A stretch of 64,000 nucleotides of DNA, from positions 81,519 through 145,518 of the forward strand of contig NZ_CACSIJ010000014.1 in NCBI RefSeq assembly GCF_902705855.1, in the 5' to 3' direction. The stretch comes from Zhongshania aliphaticivorans. Lineage in GTDB: Bacteria; Pseudomonadota; Gammaproteobacteria; Pseudomonadales; Spongiibacteraceae. Every line of letters begins with the position of its first letter. Positions within the stretch are counted from its first letter, which is position 1. Made by a program: the position numbers and the translations under genes. This document shows positions 30,063 through 38,421 of this stretch, in pieces. A model generated the notes under the pieces. The model had not been told where the DNA came from. It searched no databases and saw only the letters and a program-made list of their open reading frames with translations.

Positions 30063-32096
30063 ATGACGGCTAATAGTTTACCAATTTTCTCTACCCTTGA
30101 TCCTCAGGCTATGGCTAAAGAGTGTGAGGATTTATTAGCGGAGTCGCGGCGGCAGGTGGCGGTCGTCGTTGCCGATGAGCGCAGTCCAAAGTGGTCAAAT
30201 TTAATGGCGCCGCTGGAAGAAATCGATGACAAAATTGGCCGCTTCTGGGCGCCGATGAGTCATTTACACAGCGTGCTCAGTGGTGATGCATGGCGTGAAG
30301 CCTACAGCGCATGCTTGCCGATGTTGACAGCCTACAACAGTGAAATGGGTCAGAACCGCCCCTTATTTGAGCGAGTTCAAGCCTTTGCTGACGGTGGTGA
30401 ATTTAGTCGTTTAAGCGGCCCTCGCCAGCAAGCAGTACGAAATATGTTGCGGGATTTTACCTTGTCTGGGGTAGCCTTGGAGGGCGATAAAGCCAGCCGA
30501 TTTGCGGAGATTCAGCAGCGACTAAGCGAGCTTTCTACAGCGTTTTCAAATAATGTGCTAGACGCCACCGACGGCTGGGAAAAGATAATTGACGATGCCA
30601 GCGACTTAGCTGGTGTACCCGCTACTGTGCTCGATAATCTGCGTGAGTCGGCCCAAGCCAAAGGTCTTGATGGCTATCGTCTCAGTTTAGATATCCCCAC
30701 TTACCTTCCGATTATGCAATATGCCGACAATCGCGAATTGCGAGAGGAAGTGTACACGGCATATGTAACACGGGGCTCGGCGCAAGGGCCACAGGCTGGT
30801 AAATGGGATAACGGCCCCTTGATGGTGGAGATTTCACAACTGCGCCAAGAGATGGCGCAGCTATTGGGCTTTGAGCATTATTCGGATTACTCCCTCGCTA
30901 GCAAAATGGCTGAGTCTAGCCAACAAGTTATCAACTTCTTGGAAGAACTAGCTCACGCCAGTAAGCCGGTGGCGACTCAAGATTTTGCAGAGCTAAGCGC
31001 CTTTGCTGCTGAGCATGGGGTGGCTGAGTTGAATGCGTGGGACGTGCCCTACTTTAGCGAGAAGCTTAAAGAAGCGTCATTTACGCTTTCGCAAGAGGCT
31101 TTGCGGCCCTACTTTCCTGTTGAGAAAGTGATGAGTGGTTTGTTCAAAATCACGGGGCAATTATTTGATATTGAGATCAGCGCGCACGATGACGCTGATT
31201 TTTGGCATAAAGATGCACAGTGCTACCGCATATCCCGCAATGGCAATGTTCTCGCACACTTCTATTTAGATTTATATGCCCGCAACAATAAGCGCGGCGG
31301 CGCGTGGATGGCAAATGCTCGCGGGCGACGCGTGCTAGAAGATGGCGGCGTTCAGCAGCCGGTCGCATTTTTGGTGTGTAACTTTTCGCCGCCAACCAGT
31401 GAGCGTCCTTCTTTGCTGACACATAATGAAGTGACGACCTTATTTCATGAGTTTGGTCATGGCCTTCACCATATGTTGACGCAAATTGATTGCCTGAGTG
31501 TGGCGGGCATAAGTGGTGTTGCTTGGGATGCTGTAGAGCTACCCAGCCAATTTTTGGAAAATTGGTGTTGGGAAAAATCGGTGATTCCTGATATTTCAGC
31601 ACACTACCAAAGCGGCGAGCCATTACCCGTAGATATGCTAGACAAAATGTTAGCGGCGAAGAACTTTCAGTCTGGTATGCAGATGCTGCGGCAAATAGAG
31701 TTTTCCTTATTCGATTTTAAATTGCATATGCAACCTGGCATTAGTGATGAAGCGGGCATTGATTCCGTCATTAACGCCGTTCGAGATCAAGTCGCGGTAT
31801 TTCAGCCACCGGCATTTAACCGCTTTCAAAATAGCTTCTCGCATATCTTTGCTGGCGGTTACGCAGCGGGCTATTACAGCTATAAATGGGCTGAGGTATT
31901 GTCAGCTGATGCATTCTCTTTGTTTGAAGAACAAGGCGTGATGAATGTTGAGGTCGGTAAAAAATTCCGCACCGAAATTTTAGAACGTGGTGGCTCCGAG
32001 GATGCGGACGTATTGTTTAAAAATTTCCGTGGTCGGGCACCAGCGAATGACGCCCTATTGCGTCATTCAGGCATCGCTATCGTGAAGGGAGCGTAA
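30063..32096 (+). CDS. prlC: Oligopeptidase A (M3 family)
   Basis: A cytosolic zinc metallopeptidase that degrades short peptides, including cleaved signal peptides. The HEXXH zinc site reads HEFGHGLHHML at about 462, with the third-ligand Glu in the following helix (AVELPSQFLENW). The full M3 fold is present over 677 residues, as in E. coli (680). It is divergent from the gamma-carbonic-anhydrase-like gene across about 140 bases and is followed two bases after its stop by yheV. Confidence 0.97.
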   Translation: MTANSLPIFSTLDPQAMAKECEDLLAESRRQVAVVVADERSPKWSNLMAPLEEIDDKIGRFWAPMSHLHSVLSGDAWREAYSACLPMLTAYNSEMGQNRPLFERVQAFADGGEFSRLSGPRQQAVRNMLRDFTLSGVALEGDKASRFAEIQQRLSELSTAFSNNVLDATDGWEKIIDDASDLAGVPATVLDNLRESAQAKGLDGYRLSLDIPTYLPIMQYADNRELREEVYTAYVTRGSAQGPQAGKWDNGPLMVEISQLRQEMAQLLGFEHYSDYSLASKMAESSQQVINFLEELAHASKPVATQDFAELSAFAAEHGVAELNAWDVPYFSEKLKEASFTLSQEALRPYFPVEKVMSGLFKITGQLFDIEISAHDDADFWHKDAQCYRISRNGNVLAHFYLDLYARNNKRGGAWMANARGRRVLEDGGVQQPVAFLVCNFSPPTSERPSLLTHNEVTTLFHEFGHGLHHMLTQIDCLSVAGISGVAWDAVELPSQFLENWCWEKSVIPDISAHYQSGEPLPVDMLDKMLAAKNFQSGMQMLRQIEFSLFDFKLHMQPGISDEAGIDSVINAVRDQVAVFQPPAFNRFQNSFSHIFAGGYAAGYYSYKWAEVLSADAFSLFEEQGVMNVEVGKKFRTEILERGGSEDADVLFKNFRGRAPANDALLRHSGIAIVKGA

Positions 32097-32098
32097 AC

Positions 32099-32386
32099 GT
32101 GGCTACCGTATTTAATCAACGCCGTTTTATAGCTGGCGCGGTCTGCCCTAAGTGTGCAGAAATGGATAAAACCGTTATGTACCGAATTTCTGATGTAGAG
32201 CAAATTCGGGAGTGCGTACGCTGCGGGTTTAAAGAATCTATTCGTGACGACACCGGAAAAATCGAAGAACCATCAACACGTGTTAATCAGCCGCGGCCGG
32301 GCGAAGAAGTGCTTGCCCATGAGGATGAAATTCATATTGTGTCCTTGATAGATCCTCGCGATGGTCGAAATCGCAGTGATCATTGA
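32099..32386 (+). CDS. YheV family putative zinc-ribbon protein
   Basis: A 95-residue protein with two CxxC pairs (CPKCAE at about 16 and CVRCGF at about 40) forming a zinc ribbon. It resembles E. coli YheV (RFIAGAKCP, ECVKCG) and lies directly after prlC as in Pseudomonas. The function is unknown. It begins with GTG at 32099, two bases after the prlC stop, with a GGGAG ribosome site inside the prlC end, so translation is probably coupled. Confidence 0.87.
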   Translation: MATVFNQRRFIAGAVCPKCAEMDKTVMYRISDVEQIRECVRCGFKESIRDDTGKIEEPSTRVNQPRPGEEVLAHEDEIHIVSLIDPRDGRNRSDH

Positions 32387-32418
32387 GGAATAATACCTAT
32401 TTTCTGATTATAGGGAAC

Positions 32419-32461
32419 GCAAATGCCTTGATCTTGCCTATACTTTTTACAAAGCATTTGC
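32419..32461. promoter_or_regulatory. Inverted repeat ahead of the SpoIIAA-like gene
   Basis: GCAAATGC (32419-32426) and its complement GCATTTGC (32454-32461) flank a 27-base segment with a -10-like TATACT (32439-32444). The right arm abuts the GGAGG ribosome site (32463-32467). It could be an operator around the promoter or a hairpin in the leader. No regulator can be named. Confidence 0.35.
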
Positions 32462-32473
32462 GGAGGAAATTCT

Positions 32474-32854
32474 ATGCTGGAATTGTTAGCCCTTCCATTC
32501 CCCCACGTTGTAGGTGTTAGGGTTTCTGGCAAGATTAATCACACGGATATTGAAGTTATTTTAAAGGAAGTTGAACGCAAACTGATCGATGAAGATAATT
32601 TAAATATCTTTATTGAGCTCGATCATTTTGATGGTTTTACGGTGCGCGGCTGGTTAAAAGAAATGCAGTTTTTAGCCAAGTATATAAACCGTTTTACACG
32701 TACAGCTATTCTCGGCGAGCCACGTTGGTTTAATCGCGGCTCAGCGCTCATTACGCGCGCGTTTCCTAATATCGAAATTGATCACTTCATTCCCTTACAA
32801 AAAGATGAAGCATTAATTTGGGTTAGCGAGCGAGATGTTGGGGCGCTTGGTTAA
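32474..32854 (+). CDS. SpoIIAA-like (STAS-fold) protein
   Basis: A 126-residue cytosolic protein resembling the SpoIIAA-like family (DUF3478), which adopts a STAS-type fold. It has the family pattern of an early VRVSGKINHTDIE strand-helix, an IFIELDHFDGFT core strand, and AILGEPRWF. Members are often near membrane transporters or stress genes, and no biochemical role is agreed. A GGAGG ribosome site precedes the ATG. It appears to be a single-gene unit. Confidence 0.82.
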   Translation: MLELLALPFPHVVGVRVSGKINHTDIEVILKEVERKLIDEDNLNIFIELDHFDGFTVRGWLKEMQFLAKYINRFTRTAILGEPRWFNRGSALITRAFPNIEIDHFIPLQKDEALIWVSERDVGALG

Positions 32855-32928
32855 GTTATGATCTTTATGCTGAGTACGGGCGCTAGGTAATTCGTATGCC
32901 GGTAGTACTCAGCATTTCCTTATTGGTA

Positions 32929-34146
32929 TTATTTAATAAGGCTAAAGGTCAGTCCAGAGTACGCTTTTAAACGCTCGATTAGGGTGTTACCAAAGCAACT
33001 AGCAGGCGTTAGCAAGCCACCTGCCACTTGAGTTTTATCAATATCACGAGCAAGGCAAATACTGGCTTGGCCGAGCATTTTTGCTGTTGAGCCGTAGCCG
33101 GGGTCTTTGTCGCCGGTGACACGGCACTGTAGTTTTTTACCCGATGCTGTTTTGCCATAAAAGTACAAATCGTAAAAGCCGATTTCTTGTTCTTGTGGGC
33201 TTGGGCCTTGGCCTGGCGACGGTAGCAAGCGGGACAGAACCCAGCGGCCAGGTTTGAGACTGGCAGTTAACATAAAGCCAGCGAGCCCTCCGCCAATCGC
33301 ACCGGCTCGTAGGCGACCGCCGAATCCTGTTCCAAGCATCATTGCTTCGTCGTAAAAGAAAGGCTTTGAATAAGCTGCTTTTAATAAGGAGTTTGAGCGT
33401 TGTACTACTCGGGTATTAATTGCGGCCATGATGAAGGGCGCTGTCCAGCTCCCTGAAATCTTGTCGAATTGCGCTAGGCCGGGATTAGTTTGACGTGCTT
33501 TTGTATCTTCGTCGGGACATAAAGAATAGGGATCAGCCATTTCCTTACGTAAGGCGGGGTTGGTAGATGCCTCTTTCATTAGGTTAAGCACGCTGGCAAA
33601 GGTGCCACCAGATAAGCCACCTTTAGCGGCTTTTACACGCATGCTAATGGTGTTGCAATTTTCGCCAAAGAGTTCTTTGCTTTGTTGTTGGGTGTAGTAC
33701 ACGCCGAGATCTGACGGGATGGAGTCGAATCCACAGCAATTTACGATGCGGGCACCGGATGCCTTAGCGGTGGCATCGTAGCGCTCGATCATTTTTCTAA
33801 TCCACTGATTTTCACCAGTAAGGTCACAGTAGTCGGTGCCTGTTTCGGCGCAAATTTTTAATATGGTTTCGCCATATAGTGCGTAGGGGCCAACGGTCGT
33901 GGTAACGACACGGGTTTGCGCACAAAGTGCCCGCAATGCCTGCTCATCAGAGGCATCTGCAATAATGATATCTAAATCAGGCTTGCCGAGTTTGGCTTTG
34001 ACCGCCTCTAATTTTGCGCTAGAGCGCCCCGCAATCGCCCAGCGTACGGCAGGCTCCTCGCGATTTTTACTTAGGTACTGGCACAGGATTTCGCCGACAA
34101 AGCTGCTGGCGCCGAAAACCACGATATCGTATTTATGCTCTGCCAT
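32929..34146 (-). CDS. Saccharopine dehydrogenase / trans-acting enoyl reductase family protein
   Basis: A 405-residue protein with an N-terminal NAD(P)-binding Rossmann fold (DIVVFGASSFVGEILCQYL, about 7-25; GRSSAKLEAV; TTVGPYALYGE) and the family block YCDLTGENQWIR and NCCGFDSIPSDLGVYY. It matches the saccharopine-dehydrogenase-like family that includes the mycobacterial trans-acting enoyl reductase of phenolic glycolipid synthesis. It is unlikely to act in lysine metabolism; a lipid or polyketide reductase role is possible, but no partner synthase is in the window. A GGGGAAA ribosome site precedes the ATG. Confidence 0.82.
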   Translation of the reverse strand: MAEHKYDIVVFGASSFVGEILCQYLSKNREEPAVRWAIAGRSSAKLEAVKAKLGKPDLDIIIADASDEQALRALCAQTRVVTTTVGPYALYGETILKICAETGTDYCDLTGENQWIRKMIERYDATAKASGARIVNCCGFDSIPSDLGVYYTQQQSKELFGENCNTISMRVKAAKGGLSGGTFASVLNLMKEASTNPALRKEMADPYSLCPDEDTKARQTNPGLAQFDKISGSWTAPFIMAAINTRVVQRSNSLLKAAYSKPFFYDEAMMLGTGFGGRLRAGAIGGGLAGFMLTASLKPGRWVLSRLLPSPGQGPSPQEQEIGFYDLYFYGKTASGKKLQCRVTGDKDPGYGSTAKMLGQASICLARDIDKTQVAGGLLTPASCFGNTLIERLKAYSGLTFSLIK

Positions 34147-34330
34147 TACTTTCCCCTTCTAGTCTGAGCGCATTGCGCTAAGAATTGAATTAGCGACATT
34201 CAGATGAATAGTGACTTCTTGTGGCAGGAGCTTAGCACTATTTGTTCACTGTAAACATTGTTCTTGAAAATGCCGAATATCATTCAAAGCTATAGGGTGG
34301 CGCTTCGGCGGATAAGCGTCATCTTGTAGC

Positions 34331-34489
34331 TTATTTATAATATGGAGTGTTGGTTTTACAGTTGCCGCGATCAGCGTCATCGAGAATTTTCTCGCATTCT
34401 TGTAGGCGCCATTCTCGTGATTGATCATAGGAGGATATTCCGCACGCACTGAGTAGGCTGATGAAAATAAGTAGCAGCAGAAACCGCAT
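34331..34489 (-). CDS. Small predicted lipoprotein, 52 residues
   Basis: From the ATG at 34489 the protein is MRFLLLLIFISLLSACG followed by about 35 polar residues containing two Cys. LSAC is a clear lipobox, so the mature lipid-anchored peptide is about 36 residues. A longer in-frame reading from 34606 would overlap the ZIP gene and add an unrelated hydrophobic stretch, so it is rejected. Function unknown. It lies 71 bases downstream of the ZIP transporter on the same strand. Confidence 0.65.
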   Translation of the reverse strand: MRFLLLLIFISLLSACGISSYDQSREWRLQECEKILDDADRGNCKTNTPYYK

Positions 34490-34559
34490 AAATTGAGACC
34501 TGTGTATAAATGAGGGTAAAGATTGTAACCGACCGTGAGCGACCAGAGTATGTATGAGG

Positions 34560-35276
34560 TTAATATTGGCTAAGCACAGTACCAAGCATAGCAATGGCAA
34601 AGCCAATGACGGCCCCTAGCGGTGGGCCGCGGTGTTTGCGGATGGGTATTTGTGGGGCAATATCTTGGAATATTAAATACAAAATTCCACCGCTGGCGAT
34701 CAACATAATACTGCCTAGAATTTCATCTTGGCCGCCGAGAAAAGTGTAACCTGCTAAGCCAAATAGCGGGCCGAGTGGCACTAGAGCGAGCATCATCATT
34801 AATACTTTATTCGAGCTGCGGCCGGTGTCGGTAAGCTCTTTGAAGGCGTTGAAGCCTTCTGGCAAATTTTGTAAGCCAATGAGTACTGCAAGCAGCAATG
34901 TGGTATCGGCACCGCTTGCGGCAATGCCACCGAGTGCTAATGACTCAGGTATATAATCTAGCAACATGCCGGTCAATTGTGGAGCAGATCGACGGTGAAT
35001 ATCTAAATACTTTTCCAAGCAATAAAAAATGCCACCGCCAATTAGTAGTAGCGCGATAGCCCAGGGTGAATGGTGCAGGTGATCTAGCGCATCGGGCACT
35101 AATACCATGGCGACAGCACCGAGTAAGATTCCTGCGCCTAACGAGATAATAGAGTGGCGAAGCTCTTCATCTAACCAGTGCTGTTGAATTCGAGTTCGGC
35201 TGGCAATAAAACCGCCGATAGGAATACACACGCCGGCTGCAGCGGTTAACAGAATAATATTGAGTATGCCGTGCAT
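34560..35276 (-). CDS. ZIP family metal transporter
   Basis: A 238-residue membrane protein with about eight helices. The two ZIP metal-binding helices are visible: DYIPESLALGG (helix 4) and GLQNLPEGFNAF (helix 5), which hold the His/Asn/Pro/Glu ligand pattern, here with Asp-Tyr-Ile-Pro-Glu and Asn-Leu-Pro-Glu. A His-bearing loop (DALDHLHHSP) is near residue 65. It probably imports zinc or another divalent cation, but the substrate is not certain. It lies 15 bases after the esterase gene, in the same operon. Confidence 0.85.
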   Translation of the reverse strand: MHGILNIILLTAAAGVCIPIGGFIASRTRIQQHWLDEELRHSIISLGAGILLGAVAMVLVPDALDHLHHSPWAIALLLIGGGIFYCLEKYLDIHRRSAPQLTGMLLDYIPESLALGGIAASGADTTLLLAVLIGLQNLPEGFNAFKELTDTGRSSNKVLMMMLALVPLGPLFGLAGYTFLGGQDEILGSIMLIASGGILYLIFQDIAPQIPIRKHRGPPLGAVIGFAIAMLGTVLSQY

Positions 35277-35291
35277 AAAGATTTCTATTTA

Positions 35292-36137
35292 TTAAGTTGT
35301 GGGTGGCAGAAATACGCTAAAGCGCGGATCTAGGCTGCGAATAAAGTGTTCTATATTTTTGGTGTAAAGTGAATCGTCACCTAGATTTGAATTTATTTGG
35401 GTGTGGGACAAATCCACACCTAATTGTTGTGCCTTCACTCCAAGTGTTTGTGCTTTTGTAACGAAGGAATGTGCCTGCGCGCAGCTATCATCGCGCTGAG
35501 TAGAGCACACTGCTAGCATCGGTTTCACATTGCTGTGGAGATGCTCAATGGCAGAGGTTTTACGCCAATAGACGGGATCTTTACCAAAGGCCCGATCATA
35601 GAGACGAGAATGTTTTCCACTCATAATTTTAGTGATGTCTAGGGCCGCGCTGTCGAGGAGAATACCACCTTGTAATTGCTTCATCGCCTCGGCGTCATAG
35701 AGGGCGGTATCAGTTAATAATAACGATACAAGATGCGCGCCGGCGGAATGACCCATTACGATAATTTTGCTTGAGTCTGCGTTCCATTCAGCACTGTGTG
35801 CCTGTACATAAGCAAGGGCTTTGGCGACGTCGCCGGCCTGTTGATACGGATCAGTATTCGGCAGCATGCGGTAATTTATTGAAACGAATACCCAGCCCTG
35901 TTTCACCCAGCGTTCAACTTTGGCTTTTACAACGCTGCGATTTTGTTTGTCGCCGATACGCCAGGCGCCGCCGTGAACCATAAATAACACGGGGTTATTC
36001 AGGGATTTTGCGGGTATGTAGATATCAAGTTTTTGCTCTTTGGCCGTGCCGTAAGGAATATCTACTAGAATTTCAGCTTGGCTGTGGGCGGCGAGAAAAA
36101 GAATAACAAAACAGCTGAAAAGAGTGACAAGTTTCAT
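35292..36137 (-). CDS. Exported alpha/beta-hydrolase (esterase/BD-FAE-like)
   Basis: A 281-residue protein with a signal peptide (about 1-21, cleaved after SQA) and an alpha/beta-hydrolase fold. The oxyanion block reads VHGGAWRIGDK and the nucleophile elbow GHSAG, near residue 129; a C-terminal His is in DLSHTQIN. It resembles feruloyl-esterase/carboxylesterase-type proteins (BD-FAE). Being exported, it would act in the periplasm or outside. It is the first gene of a set with the ZIP transporter and the small lipoprotein. Confidence 0.85.
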   Translation of the reverse strand: MKLVTLFSCFVILFLAAHSQAEILVDIPYGTAKEQKLDIYIPAKSLNNPVLFMVHGGAWRIGDKQNRSVVKAKVERWVKQGWVFVSINYRMLPNTDPYQQAGDVAKALAYVQAHSAEWNADSSKIIVMGHSAGAHLVSLLLTDTALYDAEAMKQLQGGILLDSAALDITKIMSGKHSRLYDRAFGKDPVYWRKTSAIEHLHSNVKPMLAVCSTQRDDSCAQAHSFVTKAQTLGVKAQQLGVDLSHTQINSNLGDDSLYTKNIEHFIRSLDPRFSVFLPPTT

Positions 36138-36211
36138 CAGAGTACTCCTTTAAGCTGTGTTGTTTAAAGGACGCCGCTGCGGAATGTAGTAGCGGCGATG
36201 TAATTGGCGTT

Positions 36212-36637
36212 TTACTGTTTTTCGTTGGGTAGGTCGCAAGTGGCTCTATTGGCCCAAAGCGATTCTAAAATAGCGCTGCGGGTAACTAGGCCGATTAATT
36301 TACCCTCTTCAATCACGGGGTAAGATTTAGGTTTGTTCTTACCCATTTTCTGCGCGAGGTCGATAATAGATGAATCGGCTTCAACTGCTAATACCTCCCT
36401 ACTCATTACATCGTCGACAACGGGCGAGCCTTCGCAGTGATAGCTGCTGACTAATACCGCGTGTATGCAGTCTTGCTCAGAAACAAAGCCGACTAGCTCG
36501 TTGTTGTCGTTAATAACGGGCAGGCCAAAAACACCGTGTTTAAGTAGAGTTTGGACGACTTCACCGAGATCACAGCCTTGGTTTACCAGTGGTGACGGTG
36601 AGGTCATTACGTCGCGGACGAGTATTGACGTTGTCAT
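36212..36637 (-). CDS. Tandem CBS-domain protein
   Basis: A 141-residue cytosolic protein made of two CBS domains (about 5-60 and 72-130): VRDVMTSPSPLVN with GLPVINDNNELVGFVSEQD, and VDDVMSREVLAVE with SYPVIEEGKLIGLVTRSAI. CBS pairs bind adenosine nucleotides. It is free-standing, with no attached enzyme domain, so it is likely a small energy-state sensor. A good ribosome site (AGGAG) precedes the start. Confidence 0.9.
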   Translation of the reverse strand: MTTSILVRDVMTSPSPLVNQGCDLGEVVQTLLKHGVFGLPVINDNNELVGFVSEQDCIHAVLVSSYHCEGSPVVDDVMSREVLAVEADSSIIDLAQKMGKNKPKSYPVIEEGKLIGLVTRSAILESLWANRATCDLPNEKQ

Positions 36638-36805
36638 AAGATACTCCTGTAGAGCTGAGCCCTAATATATCCCGCGTGAATTAATAGCGTAAATACAATG
36701 TTTTGATTAAAACAAACGCTTTTAGCTATTAATTGGCGAGAATTGACGAATGTGCCCATTTCTAAGTGTATTTGATGCTTGTCGATTCCGCTAGGTTCTT
36801 AGGTT

Positions 36806-37669
36806 TTAGGCGATGGCAAGTACGCCGTCTCGATAGTCTTTGAGTGCCTGTTCAATTTCATCTTTGCTGTTCATCACAAAGGGGCCGTATTGAACAATGG
36901 GTTCGCCAATTGGCCGCGCTGCTAATATCAGTAGCCGAGCGCTACTTTTGGCTTTTACGATTAATGTGTCGCCGCTGCTGAGTATGGCGCTGGTATTGAG
37001 GTCGAGATGTTGGTCGCCGATTGTTACGTCACCTTCGTAAACGTATACCAAGGCATTATGGTCTATCGGCAATTTGAAACTTGCGCTTTCTGCGGCGCCA
37101 AGTCGCAGGTCGATATAAATCGGGTCGGTGCTCCGCGACCGACTGTCGCTGCCATTGATATAGCCGACGGCGTCGCTGTCATTAATATTGCTGCGGCCGG
37201 CAATAAGCACGGCTTCGCTGTGCTCGCTTAATTTTAAATGCGGAATGTTGTCAGCCGAAATATCTTGGTAACTTGCGGGCTGCATTTTTTCCGCTGCGGG
37301 TAGATTGATCCACAGCTGAAAACCACGCATGCGACCGGCCTCTTGCTGAGGCATTTCTGAATGAATTACCCCTCGCCCAGCGGTCATCCATTGTACGCCA
37401 CCGTCGCGTAGATGACCTTTGTTGCCGAGATGATCCTCGTGGAGCATATGCCCCTCCAACATATAGGTCACCGTTTCAAAGCCGCGGTGTGGATGTGAGG
37501 GAAAGCCAGCCAGATAGTCAGCGGGTTCATCGGAAAAGAATTCGTCCAGCATTAAGAACGGGTCATGACGAGTGGCGTTCGACTGGCCTAAGCTGCGCTT
37601 TAGTTTCACACCGGCACCGTCAGACGTTGCCTGTGCAGGAATAATGCGGGTTACGGTGCGAGTCGTCAT
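36806..37669 (-). CDS. Pirin family protein
   Basis: A 287-residue bicupin. The N-terminal cupin carries the metal-site motif FPSHPHRGFETVTYMLEG and the second part of the site VIHSEMPQ, as in pirins that bind iron and may have quercetinase activity. The ATG at 37669 has GGAG eight bases upstream; a reading from 37744 would run into azoR. It lies 34 bases after azoR on the same strand, a pairing common for quinone/flavonoid stress responses, under a divergent LysR regulator. Confidence 0.93.
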   Translation of the reverse strand: MTTRTVTRIIPAQATSDGAGVKLKRSLGQSNATRHDPFLMLDEFFSDEPADYLAGFPSHPHRGFETVTYMLEGHMLHEDHLGNKGHLRDGGVQWMTAGRGVIHSEMPQQEAGRMRGFQLWINLPAAEKMQPASYQDISADNIPHLKLSEHSEAVLIAGRSNINDSDAVGYINGSDSRSRSTDPIYIDLRLGAAESASFKLPIDHNALVYVYEGDVTIGDQHLDLNTSAILSSGDTLIVKAKSSARLLILAARPIGEPIVQYGPFVMNSKDEIEQALKDYRDGVLAIA

Positions 37670-37703
37670 GATTGTTCTCCAGGATGATTTGGCTAACGAA
37701 TGT

Positions 37704-38306
37704 TTAAGCGGCTTTTTCAAGCAATTGCTTGCGGGCGTCTGCAAGTGCTTTGTCAGCGACCTCTGGCCCCATGTTTAGGCCTTCTGCATAGACGAACTCA
37801 ATATCGCTGATCCCCATCAAACCTAGAATATGGCGCAAATACGGTGTTTGCGTATCCAACGGGGTGTCTTTGTATTGGCCGCCACGGGCTGCAAAGACGT
37901 AGACTTTTTTGTTGCTTAACAAGCCCTCTGGGCCATTAGCGGTATAGCGAAAGGTTTCGCCGGCGCGAGCGACGTGGTCAATATAGGCTTTAAAGGTAGA
38001 CGGTATACCGAGATTGTAGAGCGGTATGCCAAGGACGATGATATCGGCATCGCGTAGTTCATTTATCAGCACATCTGATTCGGCCACGACGCCTTTCTGG
38101 GCGTCGTTTCTATCATCGGCTGGCGTAACGAATGCAAAAAAGCGTTCGCCATCTAAGTGCGGAAGTGGATTGGCATGTAGATCGCGGGACACCAGTGCAG
38201 AGCTATCTAACTTGCTGCGCAGAGCTTGAATAAATTCATTCGCCATTTGGCTAGATTTGCCACCTTCACCAAATAAGCTGCTATTTATATGAAGAATATT
38301 AGTCAT
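37704..38306 (-). CDS. azoR: FMN-dependent NADH-azoreductase
   Basis: A flavodoxin-fold oxidoreductase of 200 residues that reduces quinones and azo compounds with NADH. The FMN-binding start ILHINSSLFGEGGKSSQMANEF, the IIVLGIPLYNLGIPSTFKAYIDHVARAGETF block and FAARGGQY are characteristic. The ATG at 38306 has GGAGC just upstream; the ATG at 38318 would add four residues. First of an azoR-pirin pair, divergent from a LysR gene across 115 bases. Confidence 0.95.
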   Translation of the reverse strand: MTNILHINSSLFGEGGKSSQMANEFIQALRSKLDSSALVSRDLHANPLPHLDGERFFAFVTPADDRNDAQKGVVAESDVLINELRDADIIVLGIPLYNLGIPSTFKAYIDHVARAGETFRYTANGPEGLLSNKKVYVFAARGGQYKDTPLDTQTPYLRHILGLMGISDIEFVYAEGLNMGPEVADKALADARKQLLEKAA

Positions 38307-38421
38307 GATTTGCTCCAAAACGGGTATTTACGGTTAGTATTCGATGACTTCATTAAACTATTGATAAAGTTGTTTAAAAAGCGCAATTTATTGACATTAA
38401 TGATCAGAAAAGTTGATTTAT

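Noticed and set aside
31177-31623. Open frame of 148 codons on the minus strand inside prlC
   Set aside because: It is antisense to the zinc-site region of prlC; composition is Arg/His/Cys-rich shadow and no start signal is present.
38307-38421. LysR-type T-N11-A operator between azoR and the LysR gene
   Set aside because: Several loose matches exist in the AT-rich gap, and none has a clear dyad, so no site is claimed.
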